Shown piece by piece: positions 12,527 through 21,703 of a DNA stretch of 64,000 nucleotides. Every line of letters starts with the position of its first letter. The stretch's first letter is position 1. A program made the translations under genes and the position numbers. Below the pieces are notes generated by a model. That model ran no database searches and was not told where the DNA came from. It was given only the letters and a program-made list of their open reading frames with translations. The stretch is from Aquatica leii (taxonomy: Eukaryota; Arthropoda; Insecta; Coleoptera; Lampyridae): the NCBI GenBank assembly GCA_035610365.1, contig CM069432.1:265109177-265173176 (forward strand), given 5' to 3'.

Positions 12527-12879
12527 AGCTAGTAGCAATACAAAAAAAAATGCTTGCTTAAAAAATAACAATTTATGTTCTTCGAAATGTCATGGAAGTT
12601 CAACATGCAGTAATAAGTAAACTTAGTACCACAGATCTGTGTTAGTACATACAATAGAACAAAAATGGAAACTGGTATCAAGTTTAAATAAAACGGGCAC
12701 AGGAGTAAAGGAGAAGAAGTCATTGTTTATAAGTGTGGAAATGGTATAACACGACTTTGACACGACAGTTTTCCACTGCGCACATAATCTTGAAAGCAGC
12801 TAATACATTTCTTTTGAAATGTACCTACCATAAAAATATGTGTGGTATTATATTATTATTTTCCAAATATCTTTATACT

Positions 12880-13102
12880 TTGGTTTTGACTACATAGTTT
12901 TTAGCAGATTATAAAGTGCCTGAAACTAATCAGTCAGGACGAGAGATACATTCTTCTGCTCACGTTTTGCCGGCGTTTTATCAATTTGCCTGAATTGGTG
13001 TAGTCATAACGAAAACTGTATCGTTGGTTCGCGTTTTGTCGGCTTTTTATAAAATCCCTAGACATTTTACAAAAAGCCTAATTTTGAATTATGCCTACGA
13101 CA
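12880..13102 (-). repeat. Right terminal inverted repeat of the Ginger-type element
   Basis: This is the inverted partner of 10512-10738. It is followed directly by the TATA target duplication. Arm identity is roughly 90 percent by eye, so the insertion or its parent family is not very recent. Confidence 0.85.
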
Positions 13103-13175
13103 TATACATTTTGAAAGTTAACGAATTTATTATTGGTGGACTGGTAATTTGAATAATTTTAAAAATTGACGAATA

Positions 13176-13621
13176 ATAACAATAAATTCCCATAACAATT
13201 TTCTTTTAATTTAATTTGCATTGTTTTAGTTATATGTGTTTTCGATTTATATTTTACAAAAATAAATAAATATTTGTATATACATATTTTTTTGTTTTCT
13301 TAAATATAGAGCATGATATTGTTTAAGTTTATTTGACATTGACTTGTGTCGGAACAATACAAGCTATTGTTTATGATATTAACCTGTTTTGAACAGGTAA
13401 ACGGTAAAGTAAACACAAATATAAGAATTCTAACTCGTACTTCATAACAAATAAGTAAGTTCGCAAAATAAAAACCACGATTTTGCAGATGGCAGCAGGT
13501 CTTAGTCTATTAGTTTATAAATAGAGGGGGTCAAAAAAAGAGAAACAAGAGAGATAAAACTACAGTACGATTTTTAACACACTATTTGCGTCTCTTCTTA
13601 AATTATTACTCAATGTTATCA
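13176..13621. other. Spacer before the Copia insertion
   Basis: AT-rich, with no gene recognised. It ends in the ACTAAG at which the Copia element is inserted. Confidence 0.35.
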
Positions 13622-13626
13622 CTAAG

Positions 13627-13862
13627 TGTTGGATAATATATATTCATAAACTCTGTATAATAAAATAAAGTTGCGCGCGCATATAATTGAGTACAAATAA
13701 TGTGCAACATATATAGAGTCTGCGCTGTTGTAGTTACTCGGTGAATGTAGATGTTATTAAAACGTAGTGTTAAGCATTTTTCATGTAGAGCCATAATTAC
13801 TTTATTTACTCATTAAATAGTCACGATCGTGTTTAACGCTTTCTTAATCTATATCCTTAAGA
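13627..13862 (+). repeat. Copia 5' LTR
   Basis: It begins TGTTGG and ends CCTTAAGA. The end is GA and not the usual CA; because the target duplication starts after an ambiguous A, the end could be placed one base earlier. It is identical to 17960-18195. Confidence 0.93.
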
Positions 13863-13876
13863 GGTTATGGGCCCAG
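13863..13876 (+). promoter_or_regulatory. Copia primer-binding site (initiator tRNA-Met half)
   Basis: GGTTATGGGCCCAG directly follows the LTR. It is complementary to the anticodon-stem side of initiator tRNA-Met, the internal half-tRNA primer known for Drosophila copia and relatives. Confidence 0.88.
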
Positions 13877-13975
13877 GATACGTTTGGATTAACGCGCAAA
13901 TATAGATTCGTGTTTTATTATCAGGCAGACATTTTTTTTATCCGTTATTAAAAAGTGTGAAGTGCCGTAAAGAAA

Positions 13976-14752
13976 ATGCTGACAGAAAGTGTTAATGTGG
14001 CAGTAATGAGTAAGTTCGATGGTAAGAATTATCATCAATGGAAATTCCAAATAAAGCAAGCTCTTAGGGCTAAGGGAATTTACGAAGTTACAACGGGTGA
14101 CGCACCAAGGCCAACAGACGCCAGTAAACCGGAAGAAGTAATTTCATGGGACAAGAAAGATGCATTAGCTATGTGCATTATAACTGCATCGATGGATTAT
14201 TCCCAAATTACGCTTATTGAAAATTGCGAAACCTCGCAGGAAGCAATAAATAAATTAGACGCCATTTATTTGATGAAATCCGAAGCAAGCAAAATGATGG
14301 CGCATGAGCAGTTCTATAAATACAAGATGGCGCTAAATGATTCAGTTGTTCAACACATCACGAAGGTAGAAAATTTGGCACGTCAAATCAGAGAAACTGG
14401 CGAAAAGATAAGTGATATTGCTGTGATCACAAGAATTTTAAGTACTTTACCAGCAAAATTTGGTAACTTTAGACAAACGTGGCTTTCAATCGATGAAAAT
14501 AAACAAACAATTAGTAACCTCACCAGTCGCCTAATTGATGAAGAAATGAATTTAGGTACATCTGAAGAAGCAGATAACGCATTTGTGGCATCTTCAAGTT
14601 CGAAACCTAATAAACCGAAGAAAAAGTTTTTGGTGACATCAACGGTGACATGTTATAACTGTCGCAAGAAAGGTCATATTTCAAAAAAAAAACTGTCGTG
14701 CTCCACGAAGAAATGCTCAAACGGAATCTACGCATACAACTTCGAATTGTGA
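13976..14752 (+). CDS. gag: Copia gag (nucleocapsid), ends early by frameshift
   Basis: The first ATG of the internal region opens a frame with the FDGKNYHQWKFQI motif of Copia gag, a UBN2-type gag domain (residues ~10-190). A CCHC zinc knuckle starts CYNCRKKGH at ~223. The knuckle is cut in its fourth position: a run of ten A (14683-14692) shifts the frame by one, so the last Cys and the link to protease are lost. With nine A the frame would join the protease frame that starts right after. Gag forms the virus-like particle that packages the RNA. Confidence 0.88.
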   Translation: MLTESVNVAVMSKFDGKNYHQWKFQIKQALRAKGIYEVTTGDAPRPTDASKPEEVISWDKKDALAMCIITASMDYSQITLIENCETSQEAINKLDAIYLMKSEASKMMAHEQFYKYKMALNDSVVQHITKVENLARQIRETGEKISDIAVITRILSTLPAKFGNFRQTWLSIDENKQTISNLTSRLIDEEMNLGTSEEADNAFVASSSSKPNKPKKKFLVTSTVTCYNCRKKGHISKKKLSCSTKKCSNGIYAYNFEL

Positions 14753-15275
14753 TTACTCGGCATTTAACATTGAAAATGAAGACGACGTCAGCGATAGGAC
14801 AACACAAAGTGAATGGGTCCTCGATAGCGGTGCATCTCATCATATGTCTCCAAATAAAGAGTTATTTGTTAACTTTAAAGAAGTTGAAGAATGGTCTGTC
14901 AAATTAGGCAATGACGAGGCATTACCTGTAAAAGGAACAGGAGATATTAAAATCCAGTGTTTTATAAATAAAGAGTGGGTTAAAAGTGTTATCTCCGAAG
15001 TTTGGTACGTACCCGGTCTTCGAAAGAATTTATTTTCTGAAGGTACAGTGACACAAAAAGGAATGAGAGTAGTAAAAGAAAAGGATAAAGCATACATTTA
15101 TGAAAATGACTTACTGAAAGCGTGCGCAGTTCGCGAATCAAATAACCTGTATAAACTTTTGTTTCGTACAAAAATCAATGAGGAAGTTAATTCCGCAGAA
15201 AGTGATAGTGTGAAAACGTGGCATGAGCGTCTCGGACATGTTAATATAAAACAATTTGTGAAATGGCGAAAGTAG
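14700..15275 (+). pseudogene. Copia protease and pre-integrase segment (second frame)
   Basis: The frame after the A-run carries the aspartic protease motif WVLDSGASHHM (~14817-14849), followed by the Copia pre-integrase region with WHERLGHVN (~15219). It stops at 15275 because a short A-run before ATGGCGAAA lost one base; the next frame continues the homology without a gap. So the polyprotein is split here but all motifs are present. Confidence 0.85.
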
Positions 15276-16858
15276 GTGTAATACAAGGAATAAACGTAAG
15301 TGATAAACAAGATTTTGTGTGTGAAGGTTGTCAATACGGAAAACAGCATAAGTTAGCATTTAACAGAAGTAAGTCAAGGAATTTGCAACCAGGCGAATTA
15401 ATACACAGTGATTTGTGCGGACCTATGCAAACACCATCCGTGAGTGGATGTCGTTATTATATCCTTTTCAAGGACGATTGTACTGGATTTAGAGTAGTTT
15501 ATTTTATTCGAAATAAATCGGATGCTTTAGATTGTTGTAAACGTTACGTACAGTTTTGCAACAATAAATTCGGTTACAACATAAAATCTCTACGTGTTGA
15601 CAATGGCACTGAATACACGAACCAGGAATTCAAACAATTCCTAATACAGAAAGGAATACAACTCGAAACCTGTGCACCGTATACGCCTGAACAAAACGGG
15701 AAAGCAGAACGAGAAAATCGTACCATAGTTGAAAGTGCCCGGTCAATGCTATACACTAAAGATCTACCATTGTATTTATGGGCGGAAGCCATCAACACGG
15801 CAGTGTACATTCTAAATAGAACGCCAAACTCAACTAGCGCAAATTTGACCCCGTTTGAAAAATGGTACCATAGGAAACCAGTGCTGAAACATGTTAAAGT
15901 GTTTGGAAGTGAAGCCTTCATGCATATACCGGATAATTTAAGAAGAAAACTTGAACCGAAAAGCAAGAAATTAATATTGGTAGGATATCAAAATGATTCA
16001 ACAAACTACAGATTGTTTGATCCAATCACAAGAAAATTAAAAATATCGCGAAACGTAACGTTCAATGAAAATAAGGAAGTCGTACTCCCAAGAACGAACG
16101 CTGTATTGATTCCAATCAACGAAGACGCAACAGAAGAAATTCAGGATAAAAACGTTGAACATGATAATCAAAATGGTAATGTAGAAAATGCTATTTTGAA
16201 TAACCACACATATCAGTTACGAAATCGGAATAGTATACATCCACCAATGAGATACATAGAACCTGAAGTAAATATGGTAGAAATAGGAATTCCCGAAACG
16301 TACGAAGACGCAATCACTTCAGATAAAGCTGAAAAATGGATAGCAGCAATTGATGAAGAGATAACCGCTTTAAATAAAAATGATACTTGGAAACTAGTGC
16401 CGTTACCGGATGAGAAAAGAACAATTGACGGAAAATGGATTTTCAAAATAAAAAGGTCAAGTGATTGTCTAATCAGTAAATATAAAGCAAGATTGTGTGC
16501 GCGTGGATTTGCACAGATAGAAGGAATCGACTATAAGGAGACGTTCGCACCGACTACACGTTATGAAACGATAAGACTTTTACTTACGATCGCTGTACAA
16601 GAAAATTTCCAAATAATTCAATTTGACATAAAAACGGCGTTTCTATACGGAGAATTAGACGAAGAAATTTATATGAAACCACCACCTGGAATAGTAAACG
16701 ATTCAAAATTAGTGTGTAAACTCAACAAGTCCCTGTATGGTTTAAAACAGTCTCCACGTTGCTGGAATAAAAAGTTTGATGAATTTTTAAAGACATATGG
16801 ATTTAAACAATGTGAAGCAGATAAATGTGTTTACGTAAAGATGTTCTTCAGCAATTAA
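15263..16858 (+). CDS. pol: Copia integrase and reverse transcriptase, amino part (third frame)
   Basis: This has the zinc site CEGCQYGK of integrase and its catalytic Asp (HSDLCGP), Asp (VDNGTEY) and Glu (GKAEREN). The Copia reverse transcriptase start follows with WKLVP, KARLCARGF, FDIKTAFL and the LYGLKQSPR box. The frame stops at 16858, just before the YVDD catalytic box, by another one-base shift. The first ATG here is only the first methionine after the break, not a natural start. Confidence 0.9.
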   Translation: MAKVGVIQGINVSDKQDFVCEGCQYGKQHKLAFNRSKSRNLQPGELIHSDLCGPMQTPSVSGCRYYILFKDDCTGFRVVYFIRNKSDALDCCKRYVQFCNNKFGYNIKSLRVDNGTEYTNQEFKQFLIQKGIQLETCAPYTPEQNGKAERENRTIVESARSMLYTKDLPLYLWAEAINTAVYILNRTPNSTSANLTPFEKWYHRKPVLKHVKVFGSEAFMHIPDNLRRKLEPKSKKLILVGYQNDSTNYRLFDPITRKLKISRNVTFNENKEVVLPRTNAVLIPINEDATEEIQDKNVEHDNQNGNVENAILNNHTYQLRNRNSIHPPMRYIEPEVNMVEIGIPETYEDAITSDKAEKWIAAIDEEITALNKNDTWKLVPLPDEKRTIDGKWIFKIKRSSDCLISKYKARLCARGFAQIEGIDYKETFAPTTRYETIRLLLTIAVQENFQIIQFDIKTAFLYGELDEEIYMKPPPGIVNDSKLVCKLNKSLYGLKQSPRCWNKKFDEFLKTYGFKQCEADKCVYVKMFFSN

Positions 16859-17829
16859 CATTACTTGTGATTTATGTAGACGACGGACTCATTCTGGGAA
16901 AAGATAAACAATTACTTAATAGAATCGTGAACGAATTACAAACAAAATTTGAAATAACTTTGAGTAATCCGAATTACTTTGTCGGATTACAAATAGAAAG
17001 GCTTGATGATGGATCAATGTTCATCCATGTGAAGAATTACATTGATCAAATGTTAAATCGATTTAAAATGACCGACGCAAAGATTTCAAGAACTCCAGCT
17101 GACTCAAATGTTGTGTTGTCATCAACAATGGAAGGTGACGTCAATTTAAACGTGCCTTATCGCGAAGCTGTCGGTTCGTTGATGTTTGCAGCCATAACAG
17201 CACGGCCGGACATAATGTATGCCGTTAACATCGTAAGCCGATATCAAAACAATCCTAAAGCAGCTCATTGGAATGTAGTCATTAGGATTATGAAATATCT
17301 AAAAGGTACAAAATATTATGGTATTAAGTATATCGGTAACAATAATAGTGATTATGAAATAAATGGTTTTTCTGACGCGGATTACGCAAACGACATAGAT
17401 ACCCGACGTTCAACCACCGGATACATTTTTAAAATGAATCAAGAAGGTGCAATCACATGGTGCAGTAGAAGACAGTCAGCAGTTTCCTTATCAACGACAG
17501 AAGCAGAATTCGTTGCAGCAGCGGAAAGCGTGAAAGAACTATCCTGGCTTCAACAATTATTACGTGAAATTGTTCCCAATAAAAAATTAAATTTTTGTTT
17601 GTGCGTGGATAATCAAAGCGCTATAAAATTAATTAAAAACCCAATTTTTCATAAACGTACAAAGCATGTGGACATACGCTTTAATTTTATTCGTGAAAAA
17701 TATGCCAACGATGAATTTAAAATTAGATATGTTCCATCGGATCAACAGACAGCAGACATTTTAACTAAAGCTCTACCTGTTTCAAAGTTCGAAATTATGC
17801 GAGAATATCTTGGCATGCTCAAAATGTGA
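16825..17829 (+). CDS. pol: Copia reverse transcriptase, carboxy part, and RNase H (fourth frame)
   Basis: It contains the catalytic YVDD box (16873-16884) and the rest of the reverse transcriptase. The Copia-type RNase H follows with SDADYAND, RRSTTGY, STTEAE and the DNQSA block, ending LPVSKFEIMREYLGM, a usual Copia pol terminus. All active-site residues I can identify are present. The frame break just upstream (16845-16860) separates it from the rest of pol. Confidence 0.9.
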   Translation: MCLRKDVLQQLTLLVIYVDDGLILGKDKQLLNRIVNELQTKFEITLSNPNYFVGLQIERLDDGSMFIHVKNYIDQMLNRFKMTDAKISRTPADSNVVLSSTMEGDVNLNVPYREAVGSLMFAAITARPDIMYAVNIVSRYQNNPKAAHWNVVIRIMKYLKGTKYYGIKYIGNNNSDYEINGFSDADYANDIDTRRSTTGYIFKMNQEGAITWCSRRQSAVSLSTTEAEFVAAAESVKELSWLQQLLREIVPNKKLNFCLCVDNQSAIKLIKNPIFHKRTKHVDIRFNFIREKYANDEFKIRYVPSDQQTADILTKALPVSKFEIMREYLGMLKM

Positions 17830-17950
17830 ATTTGATTTGTTCATTCTTAGTTAAGTATGTACGTAGTTTTATATTTGTGATCTATAGATTTGAACTTTAT
17901 ATGTAAGAACATTTGTTTTTGTTTAACTCGATATATAGAGAGTTCAGAAT

Positions 17951-17959
17951 ACGGGGGAG
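17951..17959 (+). promoter_or_regulatory. Copia polypurine tract
   Basis: ACGGGGGAG lies directly before the 3' LTR and is the primer site for plus-strand synthesis. Confidence 0.75.
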
Positions 17960-18195
17960 TGTTGGATAATATATATTCATAAACTCTGTATAATAAAATA
18001 AAGTTGCGCGCGCATATAATTGAGTACAAATAATGTGCAACATATATAGAGTCTGCGCTGTTGTAGTTACTCGGTGAATGTAGATGTTATTAAAACGTAG
18101 TGTTAAGCATTTTTCATGTAGAGCCATAATTACTTTATTTACTCATTAAATAGTCACGATCGTGTTTAACGCTTTCTTAATCTATATCCTTAAGA
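17960..18195 (+). repeat. Copia 3' LTR
   Basis: Identical in sequence and length (236 bp) to the 5' LTR. It is followed by the CTAAG duplication. Confidence 0.93.
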
Positions 18196-18354
18196 CTAAG
18201 TCCACACTTTTTAATTTTATCTAAAACTGATACTTGTTTAGGTTTCACTAGCACCGCCGCTTTATTCATTTACCTTAGCACACACGTTAATCAATTATTT
18301 ATTTTAAACCGACAAAATCTCTTCTGACTTAATTCGAATTCGAATGCTTCCTTG

Positions 18355-18735
18355 AATACCTATTATATATTTTTGTTATGGCAGTCAAAAATTTTCTACA
18401 TCATTTGGAGTTAAAAATTACTTCGAAAACGTTTTGCTGCCCCCTTCTTAAGACTGTTCTGTCTAAGAACAAGATATTGGATTTGACACCGGTAGAAAAA
18501 ATCGTGACGATAGCGGCAGCTCTCTCCATTTCGGCAACTTCCTTAAGCATAAAAGTAATAGTCAATAGGCTTTTCCTGACCCGATATTTTACTTGGTTGG
18601 TAACTGCAGACCATCACTTGAACGCCTGTTTCTCGAAAGACGACCTCCAACATATTTCGAACTGTTCTCCAATTCAGTTGATCTTAGTCACAATCAAGCT
18701 TGGGTACTGCTAATTTCTTAATATTGTGAAGCCCC
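18355..18735 (-). pseudogene. Macrodomain-CCCH module remnant, antisense
   Basis: Read on the minus strand this matches 58600-58900. It has the end of the macrodomain (DQLNWRTVRNMLEVVF, CSYQP), then a CCCH finger (GSCRNGESCRYRH), then the purine tract GAAGGGGGCAG and the first bases of an LTR-like end. The GCGLD region reads LDCD*DQL, with a stop. A stop also falls inside the zinc finger, and its first Cys is Tyr. It is the 3' end of a second, older member of the macrodomain-bearing Gypsy family. Confidence 0.75.
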
Positions 18736-19270
18736 ATTTCTCTCTTGAAATTGTTACGCTGGCTTTCGTGTAACAAAAACGTAAACGACGGCTAACACAG
18801 TTGTTTCCAGAGATTGAGTCGCAGGCTTCGTGATGCTAGATTATAAATTAAATCTAAAAAAGCGCCAAAACGATGAAAGACTAAGGAGACATCGTTTAAA
18901 TTTACCCGCAGCTGAAAAAGAACAAATAACACAACAAAAGTGATAACAGAGAATATATATTTATGTTATCATAGAGAGTAGTTTCAAAGAGAACGAAGAA
19001 AGTACATAAGTTTAATTATATACATTTTCCAAACGCTAATACATGGGTCGGACAAACAATAAGTTACGCCCTATACCGGGCAATACGTCGTACAGTAAAA
19101 TGACTTAGTCGGTCTAACTTTTACATCCAAAGAAGGAATAACTTTATATTCGTGAATACAAAATTACAAAAGTATATAAAAAATGAAGACTTAAAGACAC
19201 AACGCGCACTGTGTTTACACTATGTGGTTAAATATTATTTTGTGTAGAACTATTGCCATCTATGTTATAC
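18736..19270. other. Unassigned, with a possible Helitron-like scrap
   Basis: About 18850-18940 on the plus strand reads LKKRQNDERLRRHRLNLP, a basic run like those near the amino end of Helitron-type proteins. It is too short to classify. The rest shows nothing I recognise. Confidence 0.25.
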
Positions 19271-19712
19271 AATTATAGCGATAGTTTGGTGTGTTTCTTT
19301 ACAACGATAGATCCTTCGATGTGGAGGATAGGCACCACTCAGAAATAAAACTCTGTCGTAATTGTGGCTACGTTTCGTTGGCTATTGTGCCAACTTCATC
19401 AGGCCATTCATCACAGTAGAATGTTTAATTTCTGCCAAATATACATAAAATTAAAACCATGGACAAAGGAGGAAAGTACGAAGACATATAACCTTATACG
19501 ACACAAACATAACCCACATATAAGCTGAATCTTAATGATAGACATCATGTCTTGGCAGAAATTAAACATTCTACTGTGATGAATGGCTTGATAAACTTGG
19601 CAAATAGCCAACGAAACGTAGCCACAATTACGACAGAGTTTTATTTCTGAGTGGTGCCTATCCTCCACATCGAAGGATCTATCGTTGTATAGAAACACAC
19701 CAAACTATCAAG
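19271..19712. repeat. Penelope-type inverted repeat hairpin
   Basis: The arms (~19277-19440 and ~19556-19712) are reverse complements with only a few differences, around a ~115 bp spacer. Both arms carry the GCCAACGAAACGTAGCC block. On the minus strand the left arm also has CTGATGAAGTTGGC before it, matching the pattern seen at 48580. Penelope-like elements are known to have LTR-like ends that may be inverted and can contain hammerhead motifs. The assignment rests on that pattern, as no Penelope coding sequence is evident here. Confidence 0.55.
19372..19402 (-). ncRNA. Hammerhead-ribozyme-like core (left arm)
   Basis: On the minus strand CTGATGA (19402-19396) is followed by an extra A. A perfect six-base stem GTTGGC/GCCAAC around an ACAATA loop comes next, then GAAAC. 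This is the hammerhead core with stem II. After GAAAC the sequence reads GTAGCC and not a GTC-type cleavage site, so cleavage is doubtful. The other arm has a damaged CTGATGA. Confidence 0.4.
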
Positions 19713-20665
19713 TTTTTTGGAGGATTTATATCGTTCTCATAGTAATTATAACTATGTAATACCCCTCCTTTTTTTGCGTATTAAGTGTATAATGATGCTT
19801 CTGCATCCCCATCGTTAAAAAGAATGTTGTAAGCGTAACACGCTTAGGTTTCTGTTTGTAATTAATAATTAAATGTATTTAATTAATGAGTGCTTTGCTT
19901 AAAGCAAACCCAATTACCAGCATGGTCATTCGAGCCGGATTATCGATATTACTTATCCCTTTAGTAAATCAGAAAAAATCGTCCCAGGTAGGATTTGAAA
20001 CTATATTATATTTGTAAATTGCCAATTGCCAACATGGTCCTTCGAGCCGGATTATTTTAAAATTATCCAAATAAAGTGCAAATTACGAAAGTTAGGAAGC
20101 ATTGCTACCACGAGGTCCACCTATTAATCAAAACAACTGTAGACATGGGCAATTTCACGTTGATACATGTCAGTTTTCTTTGCTAATTTTATTTCCTCTC
20201 ATTGCTAAATTTTATTTCAATCAGTATATTTTATTTTTTTGTTCATAATATTGCTTCTACTTTGATTATATTGCCGATTGCCATTGTTGCTGTAAAAAAA
20301 TTAATAATAATAGAAATACCTTATTGCGCCATGCTTTCTGCAGTCACTTGTTAGTTTTGTGCTAATTTGTGTAGACTTGTGCTGTTTTATGCGTGCGTTA
20401 CTCTAATTTACTATAACAATTTATGATGCGTTTCTAAAGTTCATGCTTTTAACTTACAGTTACATCAAATTTAAATATTAATGTAAAATTGCGCCTGTTA
20501 TTTCCAAACGTTATTGTCTACAGTTAACTGTAATTGTCTACCCAATACAATCTCTAACGGTATTAGTGACGTCACTTGCTTCTTTTATTCGTTATCGCGG
20601 ATTATTTTTATCGTTTACTTTAAACTTGCTTATTGCTTTATTTCAAATTAAAGATTTGCCATATA
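19713..20665. other. Spacer, possibly the leader of a BEL element
   Basis: No gene seen. It lies upstream of a BEL/Pao gag remnant and could contain its LTR and leader, but I found no matching LTR downstream. Two short repeats (AATTACCAGCATGGTCATTCGAG-like at ~19911 and AATTGCCAACATGGTCCTTCGAG-like at ~20023) share a GCCGGATTAT end. Confidence 0.35.
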
Positions 20666-21703
20666 ATGGCCCGAACAAATGAATCATTAAAAGCTGAACG
20701 CGCAGTCATCAAACAAAAATTAACCACGTTTAAAAAGTTTATGGAAACCTTACCAAACGATGTCGCGGAAATTAGAGTTAAACAAAAAACGGAGTTAGGA
20801 AAGCATTATCAAACTTTTGGAGTTTTAATGAAATTCGACACGGTACAAACGGGGTTTAATTAGAAATCACATAAATGCTTTTTTTTCCGTCGATAACAAC
20901 ATTAAAGAATCCTCAGCTAAACTTAGAAAAATCATCGATAATGCAATGCAGCATGTACAGATTTTAAAATTCCTTGTTCTTGAAGATAAGTTAGGCGAAG
21001 TAATTATTATCCACAATTTAGTTGCTAATTTAGATACACACACCAAATTATACTGGGAAGAGGTCAAAGACATCAATCTTACAATTTTCAAATTTTGTTA
21101 TTTTTTTGAATTGAAGGTTAGTATAGCTGAAGCAGTTGCAAATGACACAAGAAAGCCTATGCATTCACGCGATGTATGCAAAGTGCTTAGCAAACAAATT
21201 GCAAAGCACATAATTGGTGTTCGCTCTTTTGTTTCCAACAATCTTGCCAATATTGCATAGATGTTCATCTAATTTTCTGCTGTGAAAGGTTCAAATCGTT
21301 GTCTGTAAACAATTGAATTAGTTGTGCCAAAGAGAACAACCTTTGTCATATATTCAAAAATCGCAAATCGCGATTTAGCTGCCGTCACTGTAAAGGCAGA
21401 CACCATTCATTGATTCATTTAGACGGTGATATGTCTGCATTGTCTTCCACCGTCGCTCAAACTTCAACAACTATTTAAGATGAAGTCGAACATAATTTAA
21501 CTTTGTCTTCGTTTGCTTCTAACAACGTTCTTTTGTCTACAGCCATTGTTAAAATTGCTAATGTTGATGGCCAATTTCATCTTGTTACAGCATTGCTTGA
21601 TTCGGAAAGTCAAATTAATTACATAACTGCAGATTTATTCAATCGCTTAAAACTTAATAAAAAAACTGGTGTGGTTACCACACGACTTTCCTATAAGGAA
21701 TGA
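20666..21703 (+). pseudogene. BEL/Pao gag and protease remnant
   Basis: It starts with ARTNESLKAERAVIK, typical of the amino end of BEL/Pao gag. After frame breaks a FHLVTALLDSESQINYITA segment follows, the BEL/Pao aspartic protease region. The protease triad, usually Asp-Ser-Gly, reads Asp-Ser-Glu at 21599-21607, which should inactivate it. A Cys/His cluster (FSCRHCKGRHH, ~21375) lies before it. There are at least three frame changes and a large part of gag is missing. No reverse transcriptase follows. Confidence 0.8.

Larger units (their letters stand above)
10512..13102 (+). mobile_element. Ginger-type DNA transposon, complete ends, broken gene
   Basis: The element begins TGTCGTAGTCATAA and ends TTATGCCTACGACA, with inverted repeats of about 230 bp. 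It is flanked on both sides by TATA (10508-10511 and 13103-13106), a 4 bp target duplication. The TGTNR terminus, 4 bp duplication and an integrase-like DDE protein are known features of the Ginger superfamily of cut-and-paste transposons, whose transposase resembles Gypsy integrase. It is inserted in the right arm of a fold-back element. The ends look movable in trans, but the gene has frame breaks. Confidence 0.82.
9478..13175. repeat. Fold-back element with long inverted arms, split by a Ginger insertion
   Basis: The left arm (~9478-9610) is the reverse complement of a right arm that is now in two pieces, ~10430-10511 and 13103-13175. Removing the transposon 10512-13102 and one TATA copy gives a continuous right arm matching the left over ~120 bases, for example TTACCAGTCCA on the left against TGGACTGGTAA at 13138. 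The interior (~9610-10430) has no coding frame. It is a non-autonomous hairpin-like element older than the insertion. Confidence 0.75.
13627..18195 (+). mobile_element. Complete Ty1/Copia retrotransposon with identical LTRs
   Basis: This is a 4569 bp element. The two 236 bp long terminal repeats show no difference when compared base by base. It is flanked by CTAAG (13622-13626 and 18196-18200), the 5 bp target duplication usual for Copia. It carries a primer-binding site matching initiator tRNA-Met, gag, protease, integrase, reverse transcriptase and RNase H in Copia order. Identical LTRs mean a recent insertion, yet the single polyprotein frame is broken three times by one-base shifts. Confidence 0.95.

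Noticed and set aside
13606..13794. 62-residue frame in the Copia LTR, repeated at 17897-18127
   Set aside because: It is repeated only because the LTRs are identical; no protein family is suggested.
14683..14692. Programmed frameshift at the A10 run between Copia gag and protease
   Set aside because: The run lies inside the zinc knuckle, and a shift there would destroy or restore the knuckle itself; mutation or assembly error fits better than a designed site.
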